Assembly (NCBI RefSeq): GCF_006334915.2
Contig: NZ_VDMA02000011.1
Span: 124,001 to 188,000 of the forward strand
Direction: 5' to 3'
Length of the DNA stretch: 64,000 nt
Origin: Microbispora catharanthi
Lineage (GTDB): Bacteria > Actinomycetota > Actinomycetes > Streptosporangiales > Streptosporangiaceae
Positions within the stretch are counted from its first letter, which is position 1; every line of letters begins with the position of its first letter. The notes beneath the pieces are model-generated. The model saw only the letters and a program-made list of their open reading frames with translations, ran no database searches and was not told the origin of the DNA. This document shows, piece after piece, positions 16,882-25,826 of the stretch. The translations under genes and the position numbers were made by a program.

Positions 16882-19806
16882 ATGACGGAGACCGTGAGCG
16901 GCACCGTGTCGGGTGTGGGGGGCCGGCCGGGCAAGCGCCCGCGCAAGGGCCTGAAGATGAAGCGCGTCTTCACCACCCCGGGTGTCCACCCGTACGACGA
17001 GGTCCGCTGGGAGCGGCGCGACGTCGTGATGACGAACTGGCGGGACGGCTCGGTCAACTTCGAGCAGCACGGCGTGGAGTTCCCGGACTTCTGGTCGGTC
17101 AACGCGGCCAACATCGTCACCACCAAGTACTTCCGCGGGGCGGTGGGCACCCCGCAGCGCGAGTCGAGCCTCAAGCAGCTCGTCGACCGGGTCGTGGGCG
17201 TCTACACCAGGACCGGCGTCGAGAACGGCTACTTCGCCTCCGAGGAGGACGCGGAGATCTTCGACCACGAGCTCAAGCACGCGCTGATCCACCAGACCTT
17301 CAGCTTCAACTCCCCGGTGTGGTTCAACGTCGGCACCCGCTCGCCCCAGCAGGTGAGCGCCTGCTTCATCCTGGCCGTGGACGACACGATGGAGTCGATC
17401 CTCGACTGGTACAAGGAAGAGGGCGTGATCTTCAAGGGCGGCTCGGGCTCGGGGGTCAACCTCTCCCGCATCCGCTCGTCCAAGGAGCTGCTGTCCAGCG
17501 GTGGCACGGCCAGCGGCCCGGTCTCCTTCATGCGCGGCGCCGACGCCTCCGCCGGCACCATCAAGTCGGGCGGCGCCACCCGCAGGGCGGCCAAGATGGT
17601 CGTTCTCGACGTGGACCACCCCGACATCGAGGAGTTCATCGAGACCAAGGCGCGCGAGGAGGACAAGATCCGCGCGCTGCGCGACGCCGGGTTCGACATG
17701 GACCTCGGCGGCAAGGACATCGTGTCCGTCCAGTACCAGAACGCCAACAACTCGGTGAGGGTCTCCGACGAGTTCATGCGGGCCGTCGAGGCCGGCGGGA
17801 ATTTCGGTCTGCGGGCCCGGCTGACCGGCGAGGTCATCGAGGAGGTCGAGGCGCGGTCGCTGTTCCGCAAGATGGCCCAGGCCGCCTGGGAGTGCGCCGA
17901 CCCCGGCCTGCAGTACGACGACACGATCAACGACTGGCACACCTGCCCCGAGACCGGGCGGATCACGGCCAGCAACCCCTGCTCGGAGTACGTCCACCTG
18001 GACAACTCCTCGTGCAACCTCGCGTCGATCAACCTGCTGAAGTTCCTGCGTGACGACGACTCCTTCGACGTCGCGACCTTCGTGAAGATCACCGAGCTGA
18101 TCATCACCGCGATGGACATCTCGATCACCTTCGCCGACTTCCCGACGCAGAAGATCGCCGAGACCACCCGGGCGTACCGCCAGCTCGGCATCGGCTACGC
18201 CAACCTGGGCGCGCTGCTGATGGCGACCGGCCACGCGTACGACTCCGACGGCGGCCGGGCCATCGCGGCCGGGATCACCTCGCTGATGACCGCCGTGTCC
18301 TACCGCCGCTCGGCCGAGCTCGCCGGGATCGTCGGCCCGTACGACGGCTACCAGCGCAACGCCGAGCCGCACAAGCGGGTCATGCGCAAGCACGCCGCGG
18401 CCAACGACGACCTGCGCACCCTCGACGACATGGACAAGACCCTGCACACCGAGGCCACCCGGCAGTGGCAGGAGTGCCTCAGGCTCGGCGAGAAGAACGG
18501 CTACCGCAACGCCCAGGCGTCGCTGCTCGCCCCGACCGGCACCATCGGCCTGATGATGGACTGCGACACCACCGGCATCGAGCCCGACCTGGCGCTGGTG
18601 AAGTTCAAGAAGCTCGTCGGCGGCGGCTCGATGCAGATCGTCAACCAGACGATCCCGCGGGCGCTGCGCCGGCTCGGCTACCTCGAGGAGCAGGTCGAGG
18701 CCATCGTCGAGTACATCGCCGAGCACGGCCACGTCGTGGACGCCCCCGGCCTGCGGCCTGAGCACTACGAGGTGTTCGACTGCGCGATGGGCGAGCGGGC
18801 CATCGCCCCGATGGGCCACGTCCGGATGATGGCGGCCGTCCAGCCGTTCCTGTCCGGCGCGATCTCCAAGACCGTGAACCTGCCCGAGTCGGCCACGGTG
18901 GACGACATCGAGCAGGTCTACCTGGAGGGCTGGAAGCTCGGCCTGAAGGCCCTGGCCGTCTACCGTGACAACTGCAAGGTCGGCCAGCCGCTGTCGGTCG
19001 CGAAGAAGACCTCCGAGGAGGTCCCTGCCGAGACTTCCGCCGAGACCGCGGAGAAGGAGCCGATCGTCCAGGTCGTGGAGGTCGCGCGGCCGACCAGGCG
19101 GCGGATGCCGAACCAGCGGCCGAGCACGACCACCCGCTTCACCGTGGGCGGTGCCAAGGGCTACATGACCGCCTCGTCCTATCCCGACGACGGCCTGGGC
19201 GAGGTCTTCCTCAAGATGTCCAAGCAGGGCAGCACGCTCGCGGGCGTGATGGACGCCTTCTCCGTGGCGATCTCGATCGGCCTCCAGTACGGCGTGCCGC
19301 TCGACACGTACGTGCAGAAGTTCGTCAACATGCGCTTCGAGCCGGCGGGCATGACCGACGACCCCGACGTCCGGATGGCGCAGTCCGTGATGGACTACAT
19401 CTTCCGGCGGCTCGCGCTCGACTACCTGCCGTACGAGGACCGGGCGGCCCTGGGCATCTTCTCCGCCTCCGAGCGGGCCGCGCAGCAGCGCGGCGAGGAC
19501 CCGGCCGCGCTCCAGGACGTGGACACCGCCGCCCTGGCGCAGTCGGCGCCCATCGAGAGCGGGAAGTCCGCGCCGATCGAGAAGGCGCAGCCCGCGCCCG
19601 TCGAGGCCAAGCCCGCCGAGGGGCCGTCCGCCGGGCAGGTCGTGCCGGTGGCGGTGCCGGAGCCGCGCCGGGTCGGCGCCTCGCTGGAGAGCCACCAGGG
19701 CCGTACGGCGGACGCGCCGCTGTGCATGACCTGCGGCACCAAGATGCGCCCGGCCGGCAGCTGCTACGTCTGCGAGGGCTGCGGCAGCACCAGCGGCTGC
19801 AGCTGA
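16882..19806 (+). CDS. nrdJ: adenosylcobalamin-dependent (class II) ribonucleotide reductase
   Basis: Reduces ribonucleotides to deoxyribonucleotides using coenzyme B12, independent of oxygen. 974 residues, as usual for actinobacterial NrdJ. Visible: N-terminal RNR segment (TTKYFRGAVGTPQRES), the FNSPVWFNVG region followed by the Cys of SACFI, the active-site loop NPCSEY plus SSCNLASINL, the PTGTIG signature and a C-terminal Cys-rich tail (CMTCGTKMRP, CYVCEGCGSTSGCS) that re-reduces the active site. A TSCPAD-type domain (about 730-850) precedes an Ala/Pro/Glu-rich linker. ATG 16882 follows GGAGGGGGAAGTC. No cobalamin riboswitch is evident; control is by NrdR boxes. Confidence 0.97.
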   Translation: MTETVSGTVSGVGGRPGKRPRKGLKMKRVFTTPGVHPYDEVRWERRDVVMTNWRDGSVNFEQHGVEFPDFWSVNAANIVTTKYFRGAVGTPQRESSLKQLVDRVVGVYTRTGVENGYFASEEDAEIFDHELKHALIHQTFSFNSPVWFNVGTRSPQQVSACFILAVDDTMESILDWYKEEGVIFKGGSGSGVNLSRIRSSKELLSSGGTASGPVSFMRGADASAGTIKSGGATRRAAKMVVLDVDHPDIEEFIETKAREEDKIRALRDAGFDMDLGGKDIVSVQYQNANNSVRVSDEFMRAVEAGGNFGLRARLTGEVIEEVEARSLFRKMAQAAWECADPGLQYDDTINDWHTCPETGRITASNPCSEYVHLDNSSCNLASINLLKFLRDDDSFDVATFVKITELIITAMDISITFADFPTQKIAETTRAYRQLGIGYANLGALLMATGHAYDSDGGRAIAAGITSLMTAVSYRRSAELAGIVGPYDGYQRNAEPHKRVMRKHAAANDDLRTLDDMDKTLHTEATRQWQECLRLGEKNGYRNAQASLLAPTGTIGLMMDCDTTGIEPDLALVKFKKLVGGGSMQIVNQTIPRALRRLGYLEEQVEAIVEYIAEHGHVVDAPGLRPEHYEVFDCAMGERAIAPMGHVRMMAAVQPFLSGAISKTVNLPESATVDDIEQVYLEGWKLGLKALAVYRDNCKVGQPLSVAKKTSEEVPAETSAETAEKEPIVQVVEVARPTRRRMPNQRPSTTTRFTVGGAKGYMTASSYPDDGLGEVFLKMSKQGSTLAGVMDAFSVAISIGLQYGVPLDTYVQKFVNMRFEPAGMTDDPDVRMAQSVMDYIFRRLALDYLPYEDRAALGIFSASERAAQQRGEDPAALQDVDTAALAQSAPIESGKSAPIEKAQPAPVEAKPAEGPSAGQVVPVAVPEPRRVGASLESHQGRTADAPLCMTCGTKMRPAGSCYVCEGCGSTSGCS

Positions 19807-19833
19807 GACAGGCGATCGCGTGTGATCTCTCCA

Positions 19834-19876
19834 TGACGATGCCTCCCACCCGGGGTTCGGGTGGGAGGCATCCGTC
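19834..19876 (+). terminator. terminator downstream of nrdJ
   Basis: Stem of about 18 bp with one interruption, core ATGCCTCCCACCCG / CGGGTGGGAGGCAT, loop of five bases, 27 bases after the nrdJ stop and before the convergent hydrolase gene. Confidence 0.85.
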
Positions 19877-19918
19877 AATCTCGACTGCCGTACCTCCGTG
19901 CGATCGTTTTCGGGAACC

Positions 19919-20725
19919 TCAGACCGTGGCGGTCGCGCGGTCCAGGTGGTCGGTGATGACGGCGGTGAACGCGGCGGGGTCCTCGAACGGCAGGCCGTGG
20001 CCGCCGGGGACCGTCACGAGCTCGGCGTGTGGGATGAGCCGGGCGAGCTCGCGCTGGTGGTGCGGCGGCACGATCCTGTCGTCGGCACTGGAGACGATCA
20101 GCGTCGGCGCGGTCACACGTGGCAGCAGCTCCGTGATGTCGACGGCGACGTCCGCCTGGGCCTGCCTGGCGAACCCGTCCTCCGCGCCGCCGAGCATCGC
20201 CGTGAAGGCGGCGGTGGCCTGCTCGAAGTCCTCAGGCGAGCGGGCGCGCAGCGTGGCGTCGCCCATCGCGGTCACCTGGAGCAGCCGGGCGAGCAGTTCC
20301 CTGTCGGTGCGCACCAGGCGGATCCACAGGTCCATCTGGAAGGCCATCCACGGGTCGGTCCTGGCCCATCCGGCGTGCGCGGTCAGCGACAGCACCTTCT
20401 CCGGCCGGGTGCCGGCCGCCGCCAGCGCCACGACGGCGCCGAGCGAGTGGCCGACCAGGTGGAACCGCTCCAGGCCGGCGTGCCCGGCCGCGCCGAGCAC
20501 CTGGGCGACCAGATCCTCCACGTGGATCGGGCCGCCTCCGTCGACGGTGGCGCCCGAGCCGGACAGGTCGGGGGCGACCACGGTGAAGCGATCGGCGACG
20601 GCCTCGATGAGCGGGGCCCAGTTGGTCTCGCCGGTGGCGCCGGTGCCGTGGACGAGCACGAGGCCGGGCCCGGTTCCGGTGACGAGATAGTTGACGGTGC
20701 CGGAGCCGACGGTGACGACAGGCAT
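19919..20725 (-). CDS. alpha/beta-fold hydrolase
   Basis: 268-residue soluble alpha/beta hydrolase. Oxyanion-hole motif LVHGTGATGETNW near residue 25, nucleophile Ser in GHSLGA, acid Asp in SSADDRIVP and His in GGHGLP complete a Ser-Asp-His triad. Substrate unknown. ATG 20725 is preceded by AAAGGA 7 bases upstream, which overlaps the stop region of the MFS gene; the 11-base gap shows the two form an operon. The operon is divergent from a MarR regulator gene with a palindromic operator between, so the hydrolase probably acts with the transporter on the compound sensed by MarR. Confidence 0.9.
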   Translation of the reverse strand: MPVVTVGSGTVNYLVTGTGPGLVLVHGTGATGETNWAPLIEAVADRFTVVAPDLSGSGATVDGGGPIHVEDLVAQVLGAAGHAGLERFHLVGHSLGAVVALAAAGTRPEKVLSLTAHAGWARTDPWMAFQMDLWIRLVRTDRELLARLLQVTAMGDATLRARSPEDFEQATAAFTAMLGGAEDGFARQAQADVAVDITELLPRVTAPTLIVSSADDRIVPPHHQRELARLIPHAELVTVPGGHGLPFEDPAAFTAVITDHLDRATATV

Positions 20726-20736
20726 GGTCGTTCCTT

Positions 20737-22256
20737 TCACGTGGTGATCCGCGCGGGTTCGCGGACGGACATCAGGAGACCGACGGCGAGCGCGCCGGCC
20801 AGGGACAGGAGGGTCAGCAGCCACAGGGCGGTGTGCAGGGCGTCCGCGTAGCCGGCGCTCGCCAGACGGGCGAACTCCAGCCGCCCGGCCCCGGCCGGCG
20901 CGGCGCCCGCGATGTCGCCCTGCAGCAGGCGGGAGGTCGCCCGGGCCGCCCGCGCCTCGCCGTATCGGCCGGTCAGGCTCGCCCGGGTCAGCGCGGACAG
21001 CACGGCGCCGAGCACGGCGATGGCGACGACCTCGCCGGTGATGCGGGCCGTGTTGAACAGCCCTGCCGCCATGCCGGCCCGCGCGGGCTCGACGGAGGAG
21101 ACCGCCGCCCCGTCGACCACGGCCAGCGACACGCCGAAACCCGTCCCGATCAGCAGCAACGGCACGGCGAGCCGCGCCGGGCCCGATCCGGCGGGCACCG
21201 CCGCCAGCAGACCGGTCCCGGCCGCGACCAGCAGCAGCGTGGTCACCAGCAGGACGCGCTGCGACAGGCGGCGGGCCAGGGCGCCGGTGACGGGCGGCAT
21301 CACCAGCGTCGGCCCGGTCAGCAGCATCAACGTCAGACCCGCCTGCCGGGCCGAGTACCCGGAGGTGGCCATGAGGTATGGCGGCAGCACGATCGTCAGC
21401 GCGACGAAGCCGAAGGCGAGCAGGAACGGCATGGACGCGATCGCCGCGAACCGGGGCCGGCCAGCAGCGACAGATCCACCAGGGGCGCGGGATGACGCCG
21501 TTCGGCCATGGCGAAGGCCGCCGACAGGACGGCGCAGGCGGCGAAGGCGGCCGACACCGCGGGGTGCGTCCACCCGAGAGCCGGCCCCTCGATCACGCCG
21601 AAGGTGAAGGCGGTGAGCGCGAGGGTGAAGGCGGCCGCGCCGCCCCAGTCCATGGGGCCGTCCAGGGCGGCGCGCGACTCGTCCAGCAACGCGCTCAGTG
21701 GCGGCACCGGCAGCAGCGCGATCCCGGCCGCCGCGAACAGGCTGCGCCATCCGACGGCGCCGACCAGTGTTCCGGCGATCACCGGGGCGAAGGCAAGCCC
21801 CAGGCCGAGCGTGGTGCCGAACCAGGCGAACGCCCTGGTCCTGCCGGGGCCCGCGGGGTAGGCGTCCGCGAGCAGCGCGGTGCCGCCGGTGGTGGCCGCG
21901 GCGGCACCCGCGCCCGCGAGCGCCCTGGCCGCGATCAGTACGCCGATGTCCGGGGCGGCGGCGGCCAGGAGCATCGACGCCGTGAACACGCCGGCGCCGA
22001 GGGCGAACATCCTGCGCCGCCCGAACCGGTCGGCCAGCGCCCCCGTGCTCGTCATGAACGCGGCGAAGGTGAGGAAGAAGGCGTTGACCACCCACTGGGT
22101 GGCGTCCAGCCCGGCGCGCAGGTCCGCGCCGATGTCGCCGAGCGCCTCGGCGGTGCCCGTGGCGGTCACCGGGACGAGCAGCACCGCGGCGCAGACCACG
22201 GCGAGGGACGGCGCTCGCCGTCGTGGGCCAGGACAATCCGCAGGCATAGATCCCAT
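20737..22256 (-). pseudogene. MFS drug transporter (14-TM, DHA2-like), frameshifted
   Basis: Drug/proton antiporter-like membrane protein. Residues from MGSMPADCPGP through DLSLLAGP are read in one frame (start 22256 or 22247); the rest, from RFAAIASMPFLLAFGF to ARITT at 20737, is in another. The join is at the run of G on the plus strand (21453-21456). Adding one C on the coding strand there restores a single frame of about 500 residues (LLAG-P-RFAAIA), with motif A DRFGRRRMF after TM2 and 14 hydrophobic segments. So this is either a one-base deletion that has inactivated the pump or a base-calling error in a homopolymer. The downstream hydrolase and upstream MarR gene look intact, which favours a recent event or an error. 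Confidence 0.85.
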
Positions 22257-22278
22257 CCAATTCCGATAACCATAAGAA

Positions 22279-22296
22279 CTCTGATGGACATCAGAG
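22279..22296. promoter_or_regulatory. probable MarR operator
   Basis: Perfect 18-base palindrome CTCTGATG-GA-CATCAGAG in the 114-base divergent region between the MFS gene and the MarR gene, 23 bases upstream of the MFS start. Size and position fit a MarR dimer site. Confidence 0.75.
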
Positions 22297-22370
22297 GATG
22301 GATGAATAGCGGAAGGCCTGTCAAACCGGTGGTAGGGTCCCCATGTCAGAGCCCTGACGGCGCGGGGAGC

Positions 22371-22841
22371 GTGATGATGGGAGCCGAGGAGGCGAGGATC
22401 GCCGAGGCGGTGGCGTGGCGGCCCGGCAACGCCATCAAGCGCGCAGAACAGGCGCTGATCGCGGAGAAGAGCCGCGTGCTGCGGCCGTTCGGGCTGACCG
22501 TCCCGCAGTACGCGGCGATGTACGCGCTGTCGCTCGCGCCCGGCATCTCGGGGGCGAAGCTGGCACGGTTCTGCTCGGTCACCCCGCAGAGCATGACGAC
22601 CGTGCTCAAGACGCTGGAGTCGCGTGGGCTGGTGGAGCGGCGTCCCTCCAGCGATCACGCCCAGGTGCTCGTCACCCGGCTCACCCGGGCCGGGCAGGCG
22701 CTGCTGCGCAAGGCCGACGCGGCGGCCGTGGCCGTGGAGCGCAGGCTGGTGGAGGAGTTCACGCCCGACGAGGCCGACCGGCTACGGGACCTCCTCGAAC
22801 GGGCCGTCGTCGTCCTGCAGGACACGCCGGCGGGGGAATGA
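22371..22841 (+). CDS. MarR family transcriptional regulator
   Basis: 156-residue dimeric winged-helix regulator of the MarR type. Recognisable: LTVPQYAAMYALSLAPGISGAKLA leading into the HTH (FCSVTPQSMTTVLKTLESRGLV) and the wing ERRPSSDHAQVLVTRLT, with a C-terminal dimerisation helix. Start is GTG 22371 (GGGGAG 2-5 bases upstream) or the adjacent ATG 22374. It is divergent from the MFS/hydrolase operon, with a perfect palindrome in between, so it most likely represses both units until a ligand binds. The F420-type reductase gene follows 28 bases downstream and is probably co-transcribed. Confidence 0.93.
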   Translation: MMMGAEEARIAEAVAWRPGNAIKRAEQALIAEKSRVLRPFGLTVPQYAAMYALSLAPGISGAKLARFCSVTPQSMTTVLKTLESRGLVERRPSSDHAQVLVTRLTRAGQALLRKADAAAVAVERRLVEEFTPDEADRLRDLLERAVVVLQDTPAGE

Positions 22842-22869
22842 GGCCGGGAACGGCTGTGTTGCCGCAACC

Positions 22870-23496
22870 ATGGTCATCGGATTCATCGGCAGCGGGAAGA
22901 TCGGCGGCACCCTCGCGAAGCTGGCGGTCGACGCCGGGCACTCGGTGGTGCTGAGCAACTCCCGCGGGCCGGACACGCTCTCCGAACTCGTGGCCGGGCT
23001 GGGCCCGGACGCACGCGCAGCCACCGCGGCCGAGGCCGCGGCGGCGGGGGACATCGTGGTCGTGACGATTCCCTTCGGCAGATACCGGGAGGTGCCGGTC
23101 AAGCCGCTGGACGGCAAGATCGTCATCGACACGAACAACTACTACTACGAGCGGGACGGTCACTTCCCCGAGCTCGACGCCGGTGAGACCACCGACACCG
23201 AGCTGCTCGCCGCGCATCTGCCGGGGTCGCGGGTCGTGAAGGCGTTCAACTCCATCAACTACGTCCACCTCGCCGAGCAGGGGCTGCCCGCCGGCGCGGA
23301 GAACCGACGGGCGCTGCCCATCGCGGGCGACGACGCCGAGGCCAAGAAGGCGGTCGCCGAGCTGACCGACTCGTTCGGCTTCGACGTGGTCGACGCGGGT
23401 CCCCTCGCGGAGGGGCGGCGGTTCCAGCGGGACAAGCCCGCCTACGGCCCCCGCCTCACCGCCGGCGAGTTGCGCGACGCCCTCGCCCGGGGTTGA
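22870..23496 (+). CDS. NADPH-dependent F420 reductase-like oxidoreductase
   Basis: 208-residue member of the F420-dependent NADP reductase / NADP oxidoreductase family. It opens with the Rossmann fingerprint GFIGSGKIGGTLA and has SNSRGP after strand 2, the Ser-Arg pair that selects the 2'-phosphate of NADPH. Family enzymes pass hydride between NADPH and coenzyme F420, though small relatives reduce other acceptors, so F420 use is only inferred. The later VVKAFNSINYVHL and RFQRDKPAYGP segments are also typical. ATG 22870 is at the exact start of the fold; no strong ribosome binding site. It lies 28 bases after marR on the same strand and converges on the Gfo/Idh gene. Confidence 0.88.
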   Translation: MVIGFIGSGKIGGTLAKLAVDAGHSVVLSNSRGPDTLSELVAGLGPDARAATAAEAAAAGDIVVVTIPFGRYREVPVKPLDGKIVIDTNNYYYERDGHFPELDAGETTDTELLAAHLPGSRVVKAFNSINYVHLAEQGLPAGAENRRALPIAGDDAEAKKAVAELTDSFGFDVVDAGPLAEGRRFQRDKPAYGPRLTAGELRDALARG

Positions 23497-23500
23497 CGGA

Positions 23501-24622
23501 TCAGGCGGGGACGCCGATGGGGACGACCGTCTGGCGGATGCCGGTCTCGGCGGAGCGGCGGATCGCGTCGAGCACCTGATGCAGGCGCACACCGTGCGCG
23601 AAGTCCGGCACCCGCCCTCCGCCCGTCCGGAGGTCGGCGGCGAGCGCGGCGTAGAGCTCGGCGACGTTGCGCGCGTCGCCCGCCGCCCCGGGCGCCCGGA
23701 CGTACTCCTCGGGAACCGGCAGCTCCTTCCACGCGCCGCCCGCCGTCCCGTGCAGGCGCAGCTCACTGATCTGCACGCCGTACGGGCTGCCGGGGCCGGT
23801 GGACACGAGGGAGAGATCGCCCTCCGTGCCGGAGATCTCGATTCGCGTGCCCGGCTCGGTGACCTTGCCGCTGTGGAGGTGCAGGGAGACCACCGCGCCG
23901 CTCGCCATGGTGGCGGAGAGCAGGAGCTGGTCGGGGGCGTCGGCCTCGATCGTCTCGCCGCTCTCCTCGACGACGTACGTCTCCCGCTGGACGGAGAGGG
24001 TGGCGGACAGGGAAGCGGCGCCGCCCAGGAGATGCTCCACGACGTCGAGCGTGTGCCCGCCCACGACCTCGAGCAGCCCGGCCGCGCCGGCACGGGTGAC
24101 CGTGTACGCCGACCAGGACGGCAGCCTTCCGGTCGCGCCCTTGCCGACCGCCGAGTGGACGTTCACCGAGGTGACCCGGCCCACCGCGCCGTTCCGGAGC
24201 AGGTCGCGGGCGTAGGCCACGACGGGGGCGAACCGGCCCTGCAGCCCGAGCGCGTGCCGCACGCCGGCCGTCCGCGCCTGGTCGAGCAGGTCCTGCGCCT
24301 CTGCGGTCGTCCGCACCAGCGGCCATTCGCACAGCACGTGGGTGCCTGCCTCCAGGGCGGCGCCGACGAGCTCGGCATGGTGGGGGACCTTGACCGTGAC
24401 GGCGACGAGGTCCACCTCGGGGTGCGCGGCGAGGGCCCGGGGATCGGTGAACGCGTGCGCGGCGCCGAACCTGCGCGCGGCCTCGCGGGCGCTGTCCTCC
24501 CGGCTGGTCGCCACGGCCGTGATCTCGTAGTCCGGCAGCGCCCGCAGCGCCGGCACGTGCGCGCGCACCGCCCAGCCGCGCTCGGGGTTGGCGCCGACGA
24601 TGCCCACACGGATTCTGCTCAT
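23501..24622 (-). CDS. Gfo/Idh/MocA family oxidoreductase (Gal80-like)
   Basis: 373-residue NAD(P)-binding dehydrogenase or Gal80-like protein. N-terminal Rossmann domain RVGIVGANPERGWA, then the dinucleotide-binding segments up to TVKVPHH and the EWPL motif (usual EKP; the Lys is replaced here by Trp-Pro context), then the C-terminal alpha/beta domain (VGGHTLDVVEHLLGG holds the usual His/Asp). The loss of the EKP Lys and the GLQGRFAP segment resemble the Gal80-like subgroup, which may bind cofactor without classic sugar dehydrogenation. ATG 24622 has GGAGG 8 bases upstream. It is divergent from a TetR gene, with two palindromic operators between; its expression should be TetR-controlled. Confidence 0.88.
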   Translation of the reverse strand: MSRIRVGIVGANPERGWAVRAHVPALRALPDYEITAVATSREDSAREAARRFGAAHAFTDPRALAAHPEVDLVAVTVKVPHHAELVGAALEAGTHVLCEWPLVRTTAEAQDLLDQARTAGVRHALGLQGRFAPVVAYARDLLRNGAVGRVTSVNVHSAVGKGATGRLPSWSAYTVTRAGAAGLLEVVGGHTLDVVEHLLGGAASLSATLSVQRETYVVEESGETIEADAPDQLLLSATMASGAVVSLHLHSGKVTEPGTRIEISGTEGDLSLVSTGPGSPYGVQISELRLHGTAGGAWKELPVPEEYVRAPGAAGDARNVAELYAALAADLRTGGGRVPDFAHGVRLHQVLDAIRRSAETGIRQTVVPIGVPA

Positions 24623-24642
24623 TTCCGCCTCCACGCAATAAG

Positions 24643-24659
24643 CGGACTCGGTGCGTCCG
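24643..24659. promoter_or_regulatory. TetR operator 1 (proximal to the Gfo/Idh gene)
   Basis: CGGACTCGGTGCGTCCG, a 5-7-5 palindrome. It recurs in inverted orientation as operator 2, with only one base different over 20 bases (24643-24662 against 24677-24696). Confidence 0.72.
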
Positions 24660-24679
24660 GTTGTGAACGCTAGCATAAC

Positions 24680-24696
24680 CGGACGCGCCGAGTCCG
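24680..24696. promoter_or_regulatory. TetR operator 2 (proximal to the tetR gene)
   Basis: CGGACGCGCCGAGTCCG, the second palindrome, centred 37 bases from the first and ending 17 bases before the TetR start codon. Confidence 0.72.
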
Positions 24697-24713
24697 GTTG
24701 GTAGGCTGCGTTC

Positions 24714-25349
24714 ATGAGTGGTCGGGACGGAGCGGTCGGCGTGCTGCTGTCGGCGGAGCCGGGGCGGACGCCCCGGGCGGACGCGCGGCGCAACATGGAG
24801 CGGCTGGTGGAGGCCGCGCGTGCGGCGGTGGCCGAGATCGGAGTCGAGGTCACGGCGCACGAGATCGCCCGCAGGGCCGGTGTGGGCATCGGGACCTTCT
24901 ATCGGCGCGTGTCCTCCCGTGAGGCGCTGCTGGAGGCGGTCCTCGACGAGGTGCTCGCCGAAATGGCCGGCCTGGCCGCGAACGCCGGCGCCGACCCCGA
25001 CCCCTGGCGCGGATTCGAGACCTTCGCCGCCGCGTACGTGCGGCTGCGCGCGGAGAGCTGCGGCATCCGCGAGGCCGTGGGCGGCGCCTGCGGGCCGAAC
25101 CTCGACCCGGTTCTCGGCCAGATCCAGGAGGGCCTGCGGCTCCTGGTGGAGCGCGCGCAGGAGGCCGGGGTGATGCGGGCCGACGTGGCCTGGCAGGACG
25201 TGCCGTTCCTGCTGGCGGCCGTGGCTACCGGTCCGCGCACGCTCAGACTCCGGGCCGGGGACGAGCAGTGGGGCCGGAACCTGCGGATCGTGCTCGACGG
25301 GCTGTGTGCGCCGCGGACGCAGGGGCTGCCGGGGACCCCGCCGGCCTGA
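24714..25349 (+). CDS. TetR family transcriptional regulator
   Basis: 211-residue one-component repressor. N-terminal HTH (residues about 22-68: RNMERLVEAARAAVAEIG, then TAHEIARRAGVGIGTFYRRV and SSREALLEAV), followed by an all-helical ligand and dimer domain. The GxGTFYRRxxSREALLEAV helix-3/4 sequence is the family hallmark. ATG 24714 is directly downstream of the second operator. Its target is almost certainly itself and the divergent Gfo/Idh oxidoreductase. Its TGA ends at 25349, one base before the convergent YbjN-domain gene stop. Confidence 0.93.
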   Translation: MSGRDGAVGVLLSAEPGRTPRADARRNMERLVEAARAAVAEIGVEVTAHEIARRAGVGIGTFYRRVSSREALLEAVLDEVLAEMAGLAANAGADPDPWRGFETFAAAYVRLRAESCGIREAVGGACGPNLDPVLGQIQEGLRLLVERAQEAGVMRADVAWQDVPFLLAAVATGPRTLRLRAGDEQWGRNLRIVLDGLCAPRTQGLPGTPPA

Positions 25350-25802
25350 TCAGTCGGTCTCGAAGGCGAGCCGGTCGGTGAGCCAGCGGTAGAACTTGAT
25401 CGAGAACCTGACCCAGTGGGCCACCATCGTGGTCAGGTGTTCCCTGGTCACGCCGGCCCCGATGTAGACCTGGGAGTCGCCGACGACCCGGATCGTGCCG
25501 TTGTCCTGGGTGAACGCGTACACCTTCGGCCACATCGTGTCCGCGTTCCACTCGTTGATCGCCGTGAGCAGCATCGGCTTGTCGTCCACCGAGTACTGCC
25601 TGTCGTAGAAGGACCGTACGGTGAACAGGTCTCCTTCCTTGCCGAACAGGAAGAAGATCGTGAGATGGGCGGTGGAGATCGCCAGGTCGCCCTCTGTGTC
25701 TATCGTGTGCTCGATGTCCAGCTCGTCCAGGATCTCCTCGAGGAGGTCCCGGTCCGGCCGGACGACCGCTGGGGAAGGCGTCACCGCTCCATCCTGCCGC
25801 AT
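25350..25802 (-). CDS. YbjN domain-containing protein
   Basis: 150-residue cytoplasmic protein of the YbjN family (type III secretion chaperone-like fold), widespread in actinobacteria; function not established, mutants elsewhere affect stress and motility. Visible: LLEEILDELDIEHTIDTEGDLA, TIFFLFGKEGDLFTVRSFYD, NEWNADTMWPKVYAF and a C-terminal amphipathic helix IKFYRWLTDRLAFE. Start ATG 25802; GTG 25784 with a nearby GGAG is an alternative. It is divergent from the ECF41 sigma factor gene (about 25 bases between starts), so their promoters overlap. Confidence 0.85.
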   Translation of the reverse strand: MRQDGAVTPSPAVVRPDRDLLEEILDELDIEHTIDTEGDLAISTAHLTIFFLFGKEGDLFTVRSFYDRQYSVDDKPMLLTAINEWNADTMWPKVYAFTQDNGTIRVVGDSQVYIGAGVTREHLTTMVAHWVRFSIKFYRWLTDRLAFETD

Positions 25803-25826
25803 CGGGCCGTCAATAAAGTGGCGGAT

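Noticed and set aside
20737-22658. Two separate overlapping transporter genes
   Set aside because: The two readings join into one MFS sequence after a single-base correction; neither half has a start or stop of its own at the junction.
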